A stretch of DNA of 64,000 nucleotides, from assembly GCF_964355755.1 (NCBI RefSeq), contig NC_092680.1, positions 4,875,001 through 4,939,000 on the forward strand, read 5' to 3'. Made by a program: the position numbers and the translations under genes. A model generated the notes under the pieces. It was not told where the DNA came from, made no database searches, and saw only the letters and a program-made list of their open reading frames with translations. Below are positions 12,000 to 23,775 of the stretch, piece by piece. The first letter of the stretch is position 1. Every line of letters starts with the position of its first letter. Origin of the DNA: Antedon mediterranea (taxonomy: Eukaryota > Echinodermata > Crinoidea > Comatulida > Antedonidae).

Positions 12000-13841
12000 T
12001 TACATTTTCTTAGCATGAAGGAAATAACATTCACAATCCGAATACATAATGCCATCACTATTTACTGGTAGTTCCCGTTTACACCAATCCATCGCATCTT
12101 TAACAATTTCATCTTGAAGATTATCCGGTATTCGGGCCAATTGTCCCGAGAGAGTGCGAACATAACCTTAAAAGAAAGAAAAGTTTTTTTTTAGTTGCTG
12201 TAACCAATTAAATTAAATCTTACATTACACTGCACATTACTTACCATCAAGTTCATAATCATTTTCTATGATAAATATGGTTGGATCTATGGCTTCTTTG
12301 CTGACCAATGAAAATCCTTCAGTTTCCAAAAGACTACACCAACCATCCAAGTCCAAGTCATTTTTCAAACCACCTTCATAATCCTACAGTAAAACACGAG
12401 AAGGCAATGTTAGAGTAATATTGTGTATGATAAACAGAGCCATCGGATGTTTGATTTGTGTGTACTTGCGTTTAAACGCCAGAACGCACGTGCATGGTCA
12501 ATAAATGCATAAAGGTGGTCAGAGGTCAGAGATTCACGCCAGATGGTGGTTCTTTTATATAGAAATTATTAAAGACGATTTAAATCAAAATATAAATTAA
12601 TACAATGGTGGTAAAACTACGGTACTGCATCCAAGGGTCATACTTGCACGATAAAAACACCCATCGACTAAAGTAAACTCACATGAAGAAATAGATTCCA
12701 CTTTGGGTGGTTCTTAAGATAAGACGGAAGCTCATTTTCTTTAGTTCCACACAATCTGCACATTGGACCAACAACTAAAATAAATAATTCTCCGCCTTGT
12801 TTCATACATTGTTGTATATTTTGGATAGTATTTTTCTTATCTTTCACCCACTGCAAGACGTACATTGATGTGACTTTATTAAATTGGTTTTGTTTCCATT
12901 TTGAGAGATTCGTTCCAAAATCCTGAGCGTCACAGACAACATACTCCACATTGCTCAATTGGTGATGCTGTTTTGCATAATTGATCATATCGTTAGACAC
13001 ATCGATACCTAAAATAAAATAATTAGGCCGGTAATAATGATGAATGAAGTTCGCATGGATTGGTCATTGACACATTTAGAATAAGTCTAAGTGGAGACGG
13101 GATATATGGAAATTTTGGCCCTAGTAAACGAGTGAGTTTGGATACACGAATTATTGTTGATCATAGTGTAATTCATCAGTGTTATGAAACCAAGAATAAG
13201 GGGTGGGGGGAGGGAGGTCGCTTATTTAACAATATAACTAACACTGCGTGTCTTTTTTACGAATGCTGAACTCAACAGTAGACACTATTATGCAAAACAG
13301 GAACTCTTTTTGTAGTGTTTTGAGCCTACCAAAATACAGTGCGTTGAAAAGGTCACTTAATCATAGAATAAAGACACTATTCACTTTACAATTACAATTG
13401 AACAATACAGAAAGAAGTGAACAGCCACTGAGTTAAGTCTTTTTTCAATGTCACGTTGTGTTTTTTCCTAAGCGCCCCTACAATTGGTTTCTTACGTACA
13501 GACGTGACATTTTCGAATACACTATGTATTGTTTGTTAGTTTAATGTTCTTCAGTTTTAAAAGGTATTATTTTATGATTAAGATATTTGATACAAATAAT
13601 GATAGGCCTAAGAAGATTTTTTATAAAAACGAGTACAAGTTTTTACAGAGAAAAAATAAATCCACATACCAACTACTGACGACACGTTATGAGCTATATC
13701 CGAAGCAAAGTTTCCAGAACCGCAACCAACATCTAAAACTCTGTCATCTTTTGAGAAATCGAATTTGGAAGTTAACATATCGATTGAAATTGCTTGAAAT
13801 CGGCGACATTTTGAATACGTGGCAGATAATTTACAATTCAT
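12000..13841 (-). CDS. JHAMT-like SAM-dependent methyltransferase, copy C (intact)
   Basis: Exons in transcript order: 13670-13841, 12683-13008, 12245-12383, 12000-12166. The total is 804 nt, 267 residues plus stop TAA, and all junctions are AG/GT. It is a class I SAM-dependent methyltransferase. Motif I is VLDVGCGSGN at residues 35-44, with an acidic residue at D60 (GIDVS) for the SAM ribose, D84 (CDAQDF) near adenine, and the motif IV region VTSMYVLQWV at 103-112. Length and motifs fit the juvenile hormone acid O-methyltransferase-like family seen in many invertebrates. Insect JHAMT methylates farnesoic or JH acid. The substrate here is unknown, and the name reflects similarity only. The start is the ATG of MNCKLSA, conserved in all copies. 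The gene lies head to head with SPO11-1, 284 bp between start codons. Confidence 0.85.
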
Positions 13842-14125
13842 GGTGCAACACTTTTCGTAGCCCCCAAAACCTTGCTACTGAGCCTTGTGTTAATCTTGTC
13901 ATCCGGCGACAAAAGTCCATTGAAACGATTCAATAGCTCGCCTTTTAAAGCGACGTAACGTGGTGGCGTACCGACCAAGAGTAAAACAATTATCTTACTA
14001 ATTAATAACAATATGTAACTGTAACTTGTAAAATGGGAACACTCGCGAGGTAGCGAGGAGGGAATATGCGCCCTCTATAGTTTAAATTTTTGTAAACTTT
14101 TTACTCTTCCACTGCAGATCGTAAA
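13842..14125. promoter_or_regulatory. Divergent promoter region, JHAMT-C / SPO11-1
   Basis: The 284 bp between two divergent start codons must hold both 5' leaders and probably a shared promoter. A palindromic CTCGCGAG lies at 14042-14049 inside ACTCGCGAGGTAGCGAG, followed by GCGCCCTCTATAG. Both are conserved in the other two units. CTCGCGAG is the core of the TCTCGCGAGA element known from vertebrate bidirectional promoters. Its use here is inference. Confidence 0.45.
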
Positions 14126-17100
14126 ATGGCGAACGCACCAGATTTAGGTTCAACACATTGTGATTTGTGGCATAACATAGATAAACTCCAAAAAGAAATT
14201 ATTATCTATGAACGCATACATGTTTTAAGCAACGAAAGCGAAGAACAGGTAGCTATTTCAGATAAAGCGGAGTCTTCTTTACGTCACAGGTATGTGTTTA
14301 AGTATAGGGCCTAGGCCTAGGCCTAGCCTACTTAATAATACTACTCTAGATTGTAGGGGCTTAGGCTAGCCTAACCACTATAAGCCTACTAAACTAGGCC
14401 TTATTGGTAGGCATTATTTAGTTAGGCCTATGCTTTACTAATACTACACCTAGGCTACTAGCTTTTATTAAATTAGCTTTTATATTATTTATTATTATTA
14501 AGTCATTTAATAATATTATTATTAACCATTTGTTTTTCTTTTTAAAAAAATTATAATATTGTTAATTAGGAATGATGTGTTGAGAAAATTAGAAAACAAT
14601 ATAGAAATGATCATAGACAGTTTACAACAGAACAAAGCACCTGCAGTGGCATTTGTTAGTAGAACAAGTTGGCAAAATGTAAGGTAGGCGTAAACTACTA
14701 TGTCACTCTCTAGTCTATAGAGCTAAAGGTACACCTTAAAATTCTTAAACTTATGATCTAGGCTAGTAGAATGGTTAGCTCCGGAGATCAAAGGGTTGAT
14801 CTGTGGCTGTGACACGATCAGTTCCACGGTCCTTAAGAGACACTGTGCGCCGCGGAGAATGTGTAAATAGCACGTCAGTGTTGTTGGTATTTGTTGCAGC
14901 CAAACATCACATAAGATCAACTGTTATCTTGGCAAGGCGAGCCCAGTGTCCTGTTGTTAGATTGCCTTGGTAGTAGTAGGCATAGAATTAGGCCTGGTAC
15001 TGGTACTGGTTCAAATAACCGTCTCACAGAGACATCTGGTAGCCATTGACTTAAAGTTGGCATTTGGATGTGTTACTTTTAAATGTAGGCCTACAGTATG
15101 AGAGTGACTACTACCAAATTACACAGTCACAAAACAACTTATAAAACAGTTCATATATACAGTTAAAACATTGCTGGGAATTATAAATTTCTGTTGAAGC
15201 AGGCTCTAATGAAGTTGCATCTAGTAAGTTGACTTTGTTGTACAACTCTATCAAGTACTGATGGTATCTTCCGACCTCTTCATTTACTTTGTGTTGTGTG
15301 AAAAGTAAGAATTTTTGTAGGATCTTCATTTTCTTTTCTTTTCTACCACCTACCAATTTTATTGAATGATAATTGTCAAATCACCTTTATTCATTGAATG
15401 GAGAACGATTACAACATGAACAATTGTTTTCCTTGACAGACCTACCAAATACTTCATTTATTAAAACGATAAAATTCCATTAATACATCATTTATGCATT
15501 AGTTTTTCAGCTGATGTTGGACTAAAGTTAGATAAGGACAAAAGTGTTTCAGAACTCCGGTTTGACTCAATCAATTCAACTACAAGATTTGGTAAGGCGA
15601 CACTATCAAACTTTATGTGATGTCCTCATTATATGGATATAATGATGTCATATCACTACCATATTTGGGCACATCACACTTTTTTTGTCAAACTAGCTTG
15701 ATAGTGTAGAGACAAAGCTTAAGATTGAAGAATCAAATAGATGCTAAGGTTATGACATACCATATTGGTTACTTGACTGTTAGTACTATAACTACCTTCT
15801 ACCATAAAATACAAGAAAAAATTATATGTAGCATTGGTTTTATTGTTGTGAAATTTATTTAATTTGTATTCCTTTATTAAGCTCTGATGCTAAGCCTGAT
15901 GTCTGAATGCTATACACTAGTCCAAAGCAACACATTCTCAACTAAACGGTATGTTTTTGGAGGCGTTAACCTATTAGGCAGTTGTATTGTATTGTGAAAT
16001 TGTTTAATAATAATGAGTGTGGTCTGAACTAATAGCACATCATTGTGGGTCAGTGTTTTAATATACAAAATGTATGTATTGTCAAGAAATATGAAAATAG
16101 CATTGCTTGTCCAAAATGTTATAGTCAACTACCCTCAGATTATATACTAAGCTTGTCCAAAATGTCTTGTTTTTCCTGAATTTCTAGATTAAAAAAAAAG
16201 TATTATTGGTCATGAGGTCAAAATTTTAATTTGTGTGTAGGCTATATCAGAGTCTTGTGCATGTTACCATCATTATCATTTAACTGTATTTATCAATTTG
16301 ATAGAGACATCTATTACAGAGATCCTCAACTGTTTGGTAGCCAATCAGTGGTAGATGAGCTAGCTGACAACATAGCTTGTATGTTATCTGTTCCTCGACA
16401 TCATCTACATTTGGTAATTTCCTATTTTTATTTACATGAATAATTTTGTTTAAAGCCCTGTCTACACTAATTCATAGGCAGATTTTTTAAAATATAATAA
16501 AAACAATGAAAAAGATAGGACATTACATTAGGTTCAGCACTTTTTTTTACAACTTTACAATTTAATATACATTTTTTAATCTAATAAATTATAATTCTTA
16601 TTTTTAGTTGGCAACATCCAAAGGATGTCTAGCTGGTGATCTTAGTTTTATTGAAATGGATGGTAATTGTGTAGATTGCTCAGCCACTACAACAGTTAAG
16701 TGTGTAAATAGTCATTTTAAACGAATATACATATATCAATAGCATAATAATAAAAAAAAATTAATAAAACGGTTTATCTATTTTTTTTTGTCAGGGTATT
16801 TTGGTTCCATCACACGTTGAAGGTCTTACAAGTATCCTTTATTGTTTGTTACCACTGAAAAGTGTCTAGACGTGCAAAACTGGCTCCAGAGAGCACAGAA
16901 ATCTGGCAAATGTCACCATCCATGATGAAGCTGCCAAACTGGCTAAGAGCCATAACTTTAAAATCTTATTTCTTTACCCATAACGGGGTTGCCAAACTGG
17001 ATGCATAGAGAATCCTCAATCTTTCAATTGTTACTATATGATTGGCTGCCAAACTGTCTTTATATGTCTTATATTAATCTGTAAAATATTACCAACACTG

Positions 17101-19722
17101 ATGTGGATGAGATATGTTTTCTAATATAAATGGCAAACCAATGTTTCTATTTTTATTATCATTAAATAAAGATATTCGTTCTGAAGCAAAATTTGTTTTA
17201 ATTGTTGAGAAGGATGCAACATTCCAGAAGTTGTTGGATGATGGTTTACTGAAGAGAATTAAGAACTGTATCATTATCACAGTAAGAATCTTTTAATTGT
17301 TGGTGTCTATGTGGTTTCTATATGTTTTTATGCAGGCATGTTTAACTTAACATCAGGCCCGCAACAGAGATATTATTAGCATTAGCATTATATATTGTTT
17401 GACACAGAGCTTAAAATCAAGTTGGTAATCTGGATAGTGTATGCGTATTTCACCGGTATTATGTTCTCCACTAATAGTATATATACATATTTCCGTCACT
17501 TAAAGATGTATTGTCCCACTGAAAAAATAATTATTAAACATTTTTTTGTTGAATATGCTATTTTAATTTCACATAATAATTATCCACATTGACCCAAAAT
17601 GAGATCGAAAAAAAATTATATACCTGAAAAACTGGAATTTAAAACAAAAAATAATCAAATAGGCTGCCAGCCAATGGATTTTGGTTGAATTTTACCATTT
17701 ATTATGTCATTTTATAAGTGAAAACATTATTTTGTTGTGTTTTTTTTTCTTAGGAAGTGATTAACTTTATTAAAACTACAAAATAACATATACAAAGTCT
17801 GATTTAATTAATCTTTATTTTTCATGTTTTTGGGGGACAATATATCTTTAAAATGAATAAATACCATTTTGTCACCAGGGTAAAGGTTTTCCAGACATCA
17901 ACACAAGAATGATGGTGCGTAAATTATGGGATTGCTTTCATATTCCAATCTTTGGTTTAGTTGATGCGGATCCACACGGTGTGTACAAAAATGTCTTCAA
18001 ATTGATCATATGCCATATTTCATATTTAAATCTAAAGCTCTGTCTACAACTATCAAACTGGTTTGACAAAAAAAGTGTGATATGCCCAAATATGACATCA
18101 TCATGTCCATATATGGCCACATCATATTTTTTTGTCACATAAAGTTTGATAGTGTAGACAGAGCTTTAATCTCAATTTATCCATTACCTATATTATAATT
18201 TACAAACTTTACTGACAACCATTTATCATAATAATGGCAGCAACAAAGAGGATGAAAGCAATAAAGTCACTGATGACTGCATTGTAAACATCTTTAAATA
18301 GGTCTACTTTCTATAAATATAGAATTTTTTGTTTTATAAAATATTAGGCTACAATATAATTGACAAAATATATAGGTAATTAATATGTAATTATCACTTG
18401 ACTTTCAGGTATTGAAATACTTTGTGTTTACAAATTTGGATCAAAGGTAGGCTACTATTGGTGCCCCTGTAACTTGTATACACTATTACACTATACACTT
18501 CTTCATAGTATTGATCTCTTTTGCAAAACTGTCTTTTATTTCAGTACAGGCATACTCGTTTGATTCTCAAAACCTGACTGTCCCCTATTAAACTTTTATG
18601 CTCTGTACACTATCGAATTAGTTTTACAAAAAAAGTGTGAAAAATATGGTAGTGATATGCCCAAATATTGTGATATGACATCCATATGGGCACATTACAT
18701 TTGTTTGTCACATAAAGTTTGATAATGTAGACAGACCTTTACACTTTTTAGTCTTGGTTTCTCTTGCAAGACTTTCTTTCATTTCATTATAGTCATACTC
18801 ATTTGATTCTCACAACCTGACTGTCCCCAGTATACGATGGTTAGGAGTTTTACCTTCAGACATCAAACACCTTCAAATACGCAAAGAAAGCCTTATACCT
18901 CTTACAAAGGCTGATATGGATAAGGCAGGAGAACTTATAAAAAGGCCTTATTACAAACAAATACCAACGTGGATGAAAGAGGTAAGATTTATACAATCAC
19001 ATTGTAAACAATAATATTTTAGTAGTTAATTAGTTAGTGTTTGGAAATAAAATATCTATGTACATGTTCATTTCTACATAGTTATTTGCATAGTTTATTT
19101 AAAAATATATTATCCCCCTAAAAATATTTTTTTTTTCTCACATTATTTTTAAAATGCCATTATAATATTTATTCACTTTGACAAAAAACTGGAACGAGAA
19201 AAAAAAATTATTTACCTGGAAAAAATGTAATATAAAGCAAAAAATACTTGTACAATGGTTTTTGTCTTTTAAATCTTTAAGAATAATTTATTATCAATTT
19301 ATCCATATTTGGATGTGGCGATGTTTACCTGTAGTGTTATATTATACACTCAATCCTCCCAATACCGGACACTTTTGAACTAGCATTTTATGTACGGTTT
19401 TCTATAACGTCTGGTATTCGAAATGTGTGTTTCTAATGGTAAAATGATTTTTGGACCTTTTGGACTTCAAGAAAAGGTCTGGTTTTTAGGAGAGTTGCCG
19501 GTTTTTAGAGAGGTTGGATATTGGGAGAGTTGATTCAGTGTATTTAGTTTAATTCGAAGTATATTAATACTTTTTCCCTTTTTTTTTGGTTTGTTATTTT
19601 AGATCCAGATTCTACTTACAAGTGGTTATAAAGCCGAAATACAGACACTCACCGCCATCTCAAACAATTTCCTGACCGATGTTTAGATTCCAAATAAAAT
19701 TCAACATGGAGGATGGATATAA
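14126..19722 (+). CDS. SPO11: SPO11 meiotic endonuclease, copy 1 (premature stop in last exon)
   Basis: Twelve exons: 14126-14289, 14570-14683, 15503-15591, 15882-15948, 16305-16413, 16608-16694, 16795-16831, 17172-17281, 17879-17978, 18409-18446, 18793-18981, 19603-19722. Spo11 is the topoisomerase VI-A-like protein that makes meiotic double-strand breaks. Visible are catalytic Tyr149 in RDIYYRD, the Toprim glutamate E235 in LIVEKDATFQ, and the DxD in VDADPHG (D288, D290). The reading frame ends early at TAG 19684-19686 where copies 2 and 3 have TAC (Tyr396). The product would be 395 residues and lack the conserved tail PNK...GGWI. The ancestral stop is TAA 19720-19722. Intron 2 carries a unit-1-specific insertion, but splice sites are intact. 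Whether the shortened protein works is unknown. Confidence 0.9.
14307..14470. repeat. AGGCCTA-rich low-complexity segment, SPO11-1 intron 1
   Basis: Dense, overlapping short palindromes (TAGGCCTA, CCTAGG, GGCTAGCC). The equivalent intron segments in units 2 and 3 are much longer (34311-34830; 52741-53043 plus 57765-57845). Confidence 0.85.
14690..15490. mobile_element. Unit-1-specific insertion in SPO11-1 intron 2, unclassified
   Basis: Intron 2 is 819 bp here but 75 bp in SPO11-2 and SPO11-3, whose ends align to the two edges of this intron. The extra DNA has no coding content I recognise and no obvious terminal repeat. It may be a truncated retroelement or a composite of two insertions. 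Confidence 0.5.
15593..15722. repeat. M1 fold-back MITE abutting the SPO11-1 exon 3 splice donor
   Basis: The ACACTATCAAAC arm starts only a few bases after the donor GTAAGG of exon 3, and the right arm ends TTGATAGTGTAGAGACAAAGCTT. The same insertion is at 35172-35311 and 58200-58339, so it predates the triplication. Confidence 0.8.
18033..18168. repeat. M1 fold-back MITE in SPO11-1 intron 9
   Basis: Well-preserved copy: TAAAGCTCTGTCTACA on the left and TGTAGACAGAGCTTTA on the right. It is orthologous to 37746-37881 and 60767-60904. Confidence 0.9.
18531..18590 (+). pseudogene. Duplicated 5' end of SPO11-1 exon 11 (decoy exon)
   Basis: The stretch from TTGCAAAACTGTC through CATACTCGTTTGATTCTCAA and CCTGACTGTCCCC repeats the polypyrimidine tract, acceptor and first 33 or so coding bases of exon 11 (18793 on). 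It then breaks off at an M1 MITE. The copy still has an AG, but it leads to a frame that cannot join exon 12. Confidence 0.75.
18598..18740. repeat. M1 fold-back MITE between exon 11 and its partial duplicate
   Basis: Diverged M1 copy (CTCTGTACACTATCGAATTA to TTTGATAATGTAGACAGACC) that separates the duplicated exon-11 fragment from the true exon. Confidence 0.8.
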
Positions 19723-20656
19723 CTATTTTTGCTTTTCCTATCAAGACATACAGTTGACCAAAATAATTGCAATCCAATTTTAAACATTTTTGTTGATTTT
19801 GATTGTTTTACTTTTAATAAATCTTTTTTGTACAATATGCAGTTGAGGTTTAATTAAAAAGAAAGCATTGAAATAAAGAAAGTGATAATCACTGTATTTT
19901 ACCACATATCATGTTTGTTTTCTGTGTATTTTTTACTTTGTAAAATAATATTAATCTGTTCATTTTCTTTTAAATGCGATTAATGCGTTCCATAAAAGCA
20001 ATCGTTTTGAATCAAGAGCGCGACTCGAGAGTCGAGTTGTTATCGCGAAAGACCCAGGCACTTTATACCAAAGAATATTCTTTGCCTACCATGCAGAATG
20101 TGATTACCACCTGAGTGAGTTCTTTATTTTATTTTGTTAAAAACTTTCTTCATAATTAATTAATAACCACTATCTCTGTGTAAGATACGAATAGGCCTAA
20201 TCCCTATCACTTTATTAATATATATTTAGTGTCTGGCGTGTTCACAAACAGTAAGAGCGAAACGACCAGGCTTATTAAACCGAAGGGTGACAACGAATAA
20301 TACAGCATATAGAAGCTGAAATTGTTTAGGCCTAGAGCCTAGAGGGAGAATGATTATCAAAATGTTGATGCGTTTCAATTCTTTTTAACAGCATAGGTAA
20401 ACTATGTTAGAAAATAACTAATGATGTACAAATTAACCTAAATACACGATAATAGGGCCAAAAAGAAAATAACAAAAAGGGATTTAGAAGATGGAGCGAT
20501 TGAATGTAAAATACAAATGATATGGAAGGCCATATGTGCCATTAGCATTTTGAATAACCAACCCAGTTAATTGGGGCGTTATAATTAATACTTCTTGGTG
20601 TCAGTTATTTATTGATCCTTTTTCTACTATTTCTTCTCTACTACTTTCAGTTTAAA

Positions 20657-21476
20657 ATGTATGAAATTATTTGGTTAACATTTGTTGCTGTGTTATGGGG
20701 TGGAACAAATCCATTTATCAAGAAAGGAGGTGCTGGAATTGAAAAGATATCTGAACGAACCGCTGTACGACAATTCCTTGCCGAATTGAAATTTCTGTTC
20801 CTTAATTGGAAGGTGAGATACATTTGCTATTTTTGTTAATGTTATCGATATTAAATAAACAATATTAGATTTCAGATTTATTTCAACAAGGATTTTCTTT
20901 AGAGAAAGGCATGCAAACCGTTGAGTAAAATAATATTATTTACTAACAATTGCTGTAACTGCTAATTAGAAAAACTTTCACAAAATAAACCACAAATATT
21001 TCAAACCATTATGAGCTTTCAATTTCAGGAAATTAAATGAAAAAGGGCTTCTGTCAAACAAATTACAAAATTTGTTTAATTTGTTAATATTTTAATTTTA
21101 GTTAGTACTGTAATTCTGAATAACATAATATCAAAAATAGGATGCAAGTTTCAAACCAGACTTCACCTAATTTGCATAATATGCAAATTAGCTGTTTTTT
21201 TTTTTATATAAGAAATAATATATTATGGCATATTGTTTCATAACGAACAGTATAGCCAATTAGAGTAGAATAAAAAAAGGAAACTAACTCGATCTTGCAA
21301 TTTATTTGACAGAAAGGTCTAATTCTGCTTGGCTATTTATTTGTTTACACAACCAATATTACTTACACTGTAATCATTCATTGATAGATATTTTTCTCCT
21401 TTTTTTCAGTATTTAGTTCCATTCCTGCTTAACCAATCTGGATCGATTTTGTACTATCTGACCTTAGCAACGATGG
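20657..21476 (+). pseudogene. TMEM234: TMEM234 copy 1, exons 1-2 only
   Basis: Exon 1 is 20657-20812 (52 codons) and exon 2 is 21410-21476. The translation MYEIIWLTFVAVLWGGTNPF..., then YLVPFLLNQSGSILYYLTLA, matches the start of TMEM234, a small multi-pass membrane protein with a fold related to EamA/drug-metabolite transporters and a poorly known cell role. The first helix spans about residues 3-15. The later exons, including the DLTLAVP region, do not follow: downstream come a GAAACGTCG-type repeat and then methyltransferase copy D. The acceptor TTTCAG seven bases before the ATG suggests a 5' non-coding exon upstream. I treat it as a fragment left by tandem duplication. Confidence 0.82.
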
Positions 21477-21589
21477 GTTAGTTTTGTTTTATACAGTAGT
21501 ACACTTATTATAGGGACACCTTTGGAACTCAACAAAGTGACACCTTTTGAACTCAACACAGTGTCACCTTAATAGAAATTTCTCTCAAT

Positions 21590-21960
21590 AAGTGTATATA
21601 TATATACTTTATTTATTCACCAGACTGTACAGTACAACATGTTTAATCAACATTGATTTTTTTACAAAAATTTGTGATATTACAAAAAATCCAACACCAT
21701 ATAAATACGAAAAAAGAAAGAAAAAATTGAAAAGAAAATCATCTGAAGAGATTGACCATAAAATACAACATGTATTGTATTTCCCCTTGTTTGTTTCATG
21801 GTAAAGTTTGTTGATATAAAATTTGCGGTACACCACATTATATTTGTTCTGAAAATAACTGTTGAGTTTCGCGACGTTTTAATCAATATGCATTGATTGT
21901 CCTCAGAAGTGAGAATGTCGAGAAACTCAACAGTTCTTTTTTTCAGTTGTGTACTCCAAA
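21590..21960. repeat. Dispersed repeat with GTTGAGTTTCGCGACG / GAGAAACTCAAC motif
   Basis: Contains AACTGTTGAGTTTCGCGACG and, further on, GTCGAGAAACTCAACAGTT, which are near inverse copies around a CATTGATCGTCCTCAGAAGTGAGAATG-like centre. Related sequence lies at 35640-35760 and 58664-58782 (SPO11 intron 4 of units 2 and 3) and at 42020-42420. It sits at the TMEM234/methyltransferase junction. A Penelope-like element tail is possible but not shown. Confidence 0.5.
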
Positions 21961-23775
21961 CTTTATATCAACAGACCAATCAGAACACTACTTCCGTTTA
22001 CCGGAAATTTAAGGTGTTGTAGAACATTTTGGGAAAAAACTACGAATCATACAGTAGGTCTAGTAAATTGTAAAAAAGTAGTGACAATTACAATAAAAAA
22101 AAAAAACTTTTTAGTGTGAATCATGGCGATATTTCCCCATGGTTCAACAAACGAGCTAAAATGAAAAATATCAAATGAAAATATGTTAATTTATTAACTA
22201 GCTATATATATAAATGAGTAATGAGCATGTGCAAGTTTTTATCAAACTACCTAACCTATCTGAATTTGCAAATTTCGGAGCTTCAGGGAGGACATTCCAA
22301 TTTAATTCAATCACATTTTCTTAGCATGAAGGAAGTAACATTCACAATCAGAATACATAATGCCATCACTATTTACTGGTAGTTCTCGTTTACACCAATC
22401 CATCGCATCTTTAACAAATTCATCTTGAAGATCATCGGGTATTCGAGTTAATTGTCCAGACATAGTGCGAACATAACCTTAAAAAGAATTTTGTTCAGTG
22501 CTTCTGCTAAATCAACAGTATATGATAAAAGTTTTGCCGTGATGTCGGCGGAAAAATCGTCATTGACGCTATAAGGACTACGAATCGTAGGTCCAGTTTA
22601 CACAAACTATTCGTGCACACTTTAAAGAACAGTGAGCCTACATCTTTCTAGATGAGGGTTACCCTGGTTCACACATCCACTGTCCGTGGATAGGGCAGAG
22701 AGTGTTAGAATGGGCAGCACTGACATGACGTGACTCTTGGGGAAAAAGCATGAGATGAAAATAATGTAACATCTAATTCCACAGTGCCATGGGGAATGAT
22801 CGTTGGAATGGCGCTATAGAAATGGAAATTATTGATTAATTGCCGAGATAATCTCTTACTTACCATCAAGTTCATAATCATTTTCTATGATAAACATGGA
22901 GGGATCTATGACTTCTTTGCTGACCAATAAGAATCCTTCAGTTTCTAAAAGACTACACCAACCATCCGAGTTTAAGTCATTTTTTATACCGCCTTCGTAA
23001 TCCTGAACAAACAGAAATTGTACTGATTAAACATTTGAGTGTGTTATGCGTAAACAGTGCTTTAATAAATAAATAATAAATAAACTCTTCCCTGGACTAA
23101 CGCACCTTAAGACAGCAATCTAACCATTGCAAGATCCACGTCAATTATCTGCTGAGCCCACGCAACATTTATAACTGTAGTAGCTGACGTTACCTATCAA
23201 TTATTATATTTTTCAGACATATATCTGTAGTATATTTCGCGTTGAACGTTTTAATAATAAAATGTGATGCCTATAATAACACTATAAGAAATATGATAAA
23301 ATGTAAACTGACCTTAAGAAAACGATTCCACTTTGAGTGGTTCTTAAGATAAGACGGAAGCTCATTTTCTCCAGTTCCACCAAATAGGAAGATTGGACCA
23401 ACAACTAAAATAAATAATTCTCCGCCTTGTTTCATACATTGTTGTATATTTTGGATAGTCTTTTTCTTATCTTTCACCCAGTGCAAGACGTACATTGATG
23501 TGACTTTATTAAACTGATTTTGTTTCCATTTTGAGAGATTTGTTCCAAAATCCTGAGCGTCACAGACAGCATACTTCACATTGCTTAATTGGTGATGTTG
23601 TTTTGCATAATCAATCATATCGTCGGAGTAATCGATGCCTTAATTAATTAATATATTAAATGAAATAATTAAACTATAAATGAAGGTTGATGGGTGGCAC
23701 AAATTCAGGTGGCAAGGGTCGAGTGGCAAAAGCCAGGATGAAACGGGCCTAGGCCTAGGGTGACCTGTCTAATAC

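Noticed and set aside
13842-14125. TATA box for SPO11
   Set aside because: TATA-like words exist in AT-rich DNA throughout; none is conserved in position across the three units, whereas CTCGCGAG is.
18033-18168. Target duplication for the M1 MITEs
   Set aside because: Short similar words flank some copies (AATCT), but no length is consistent between copies, so no superfamily is assigned.
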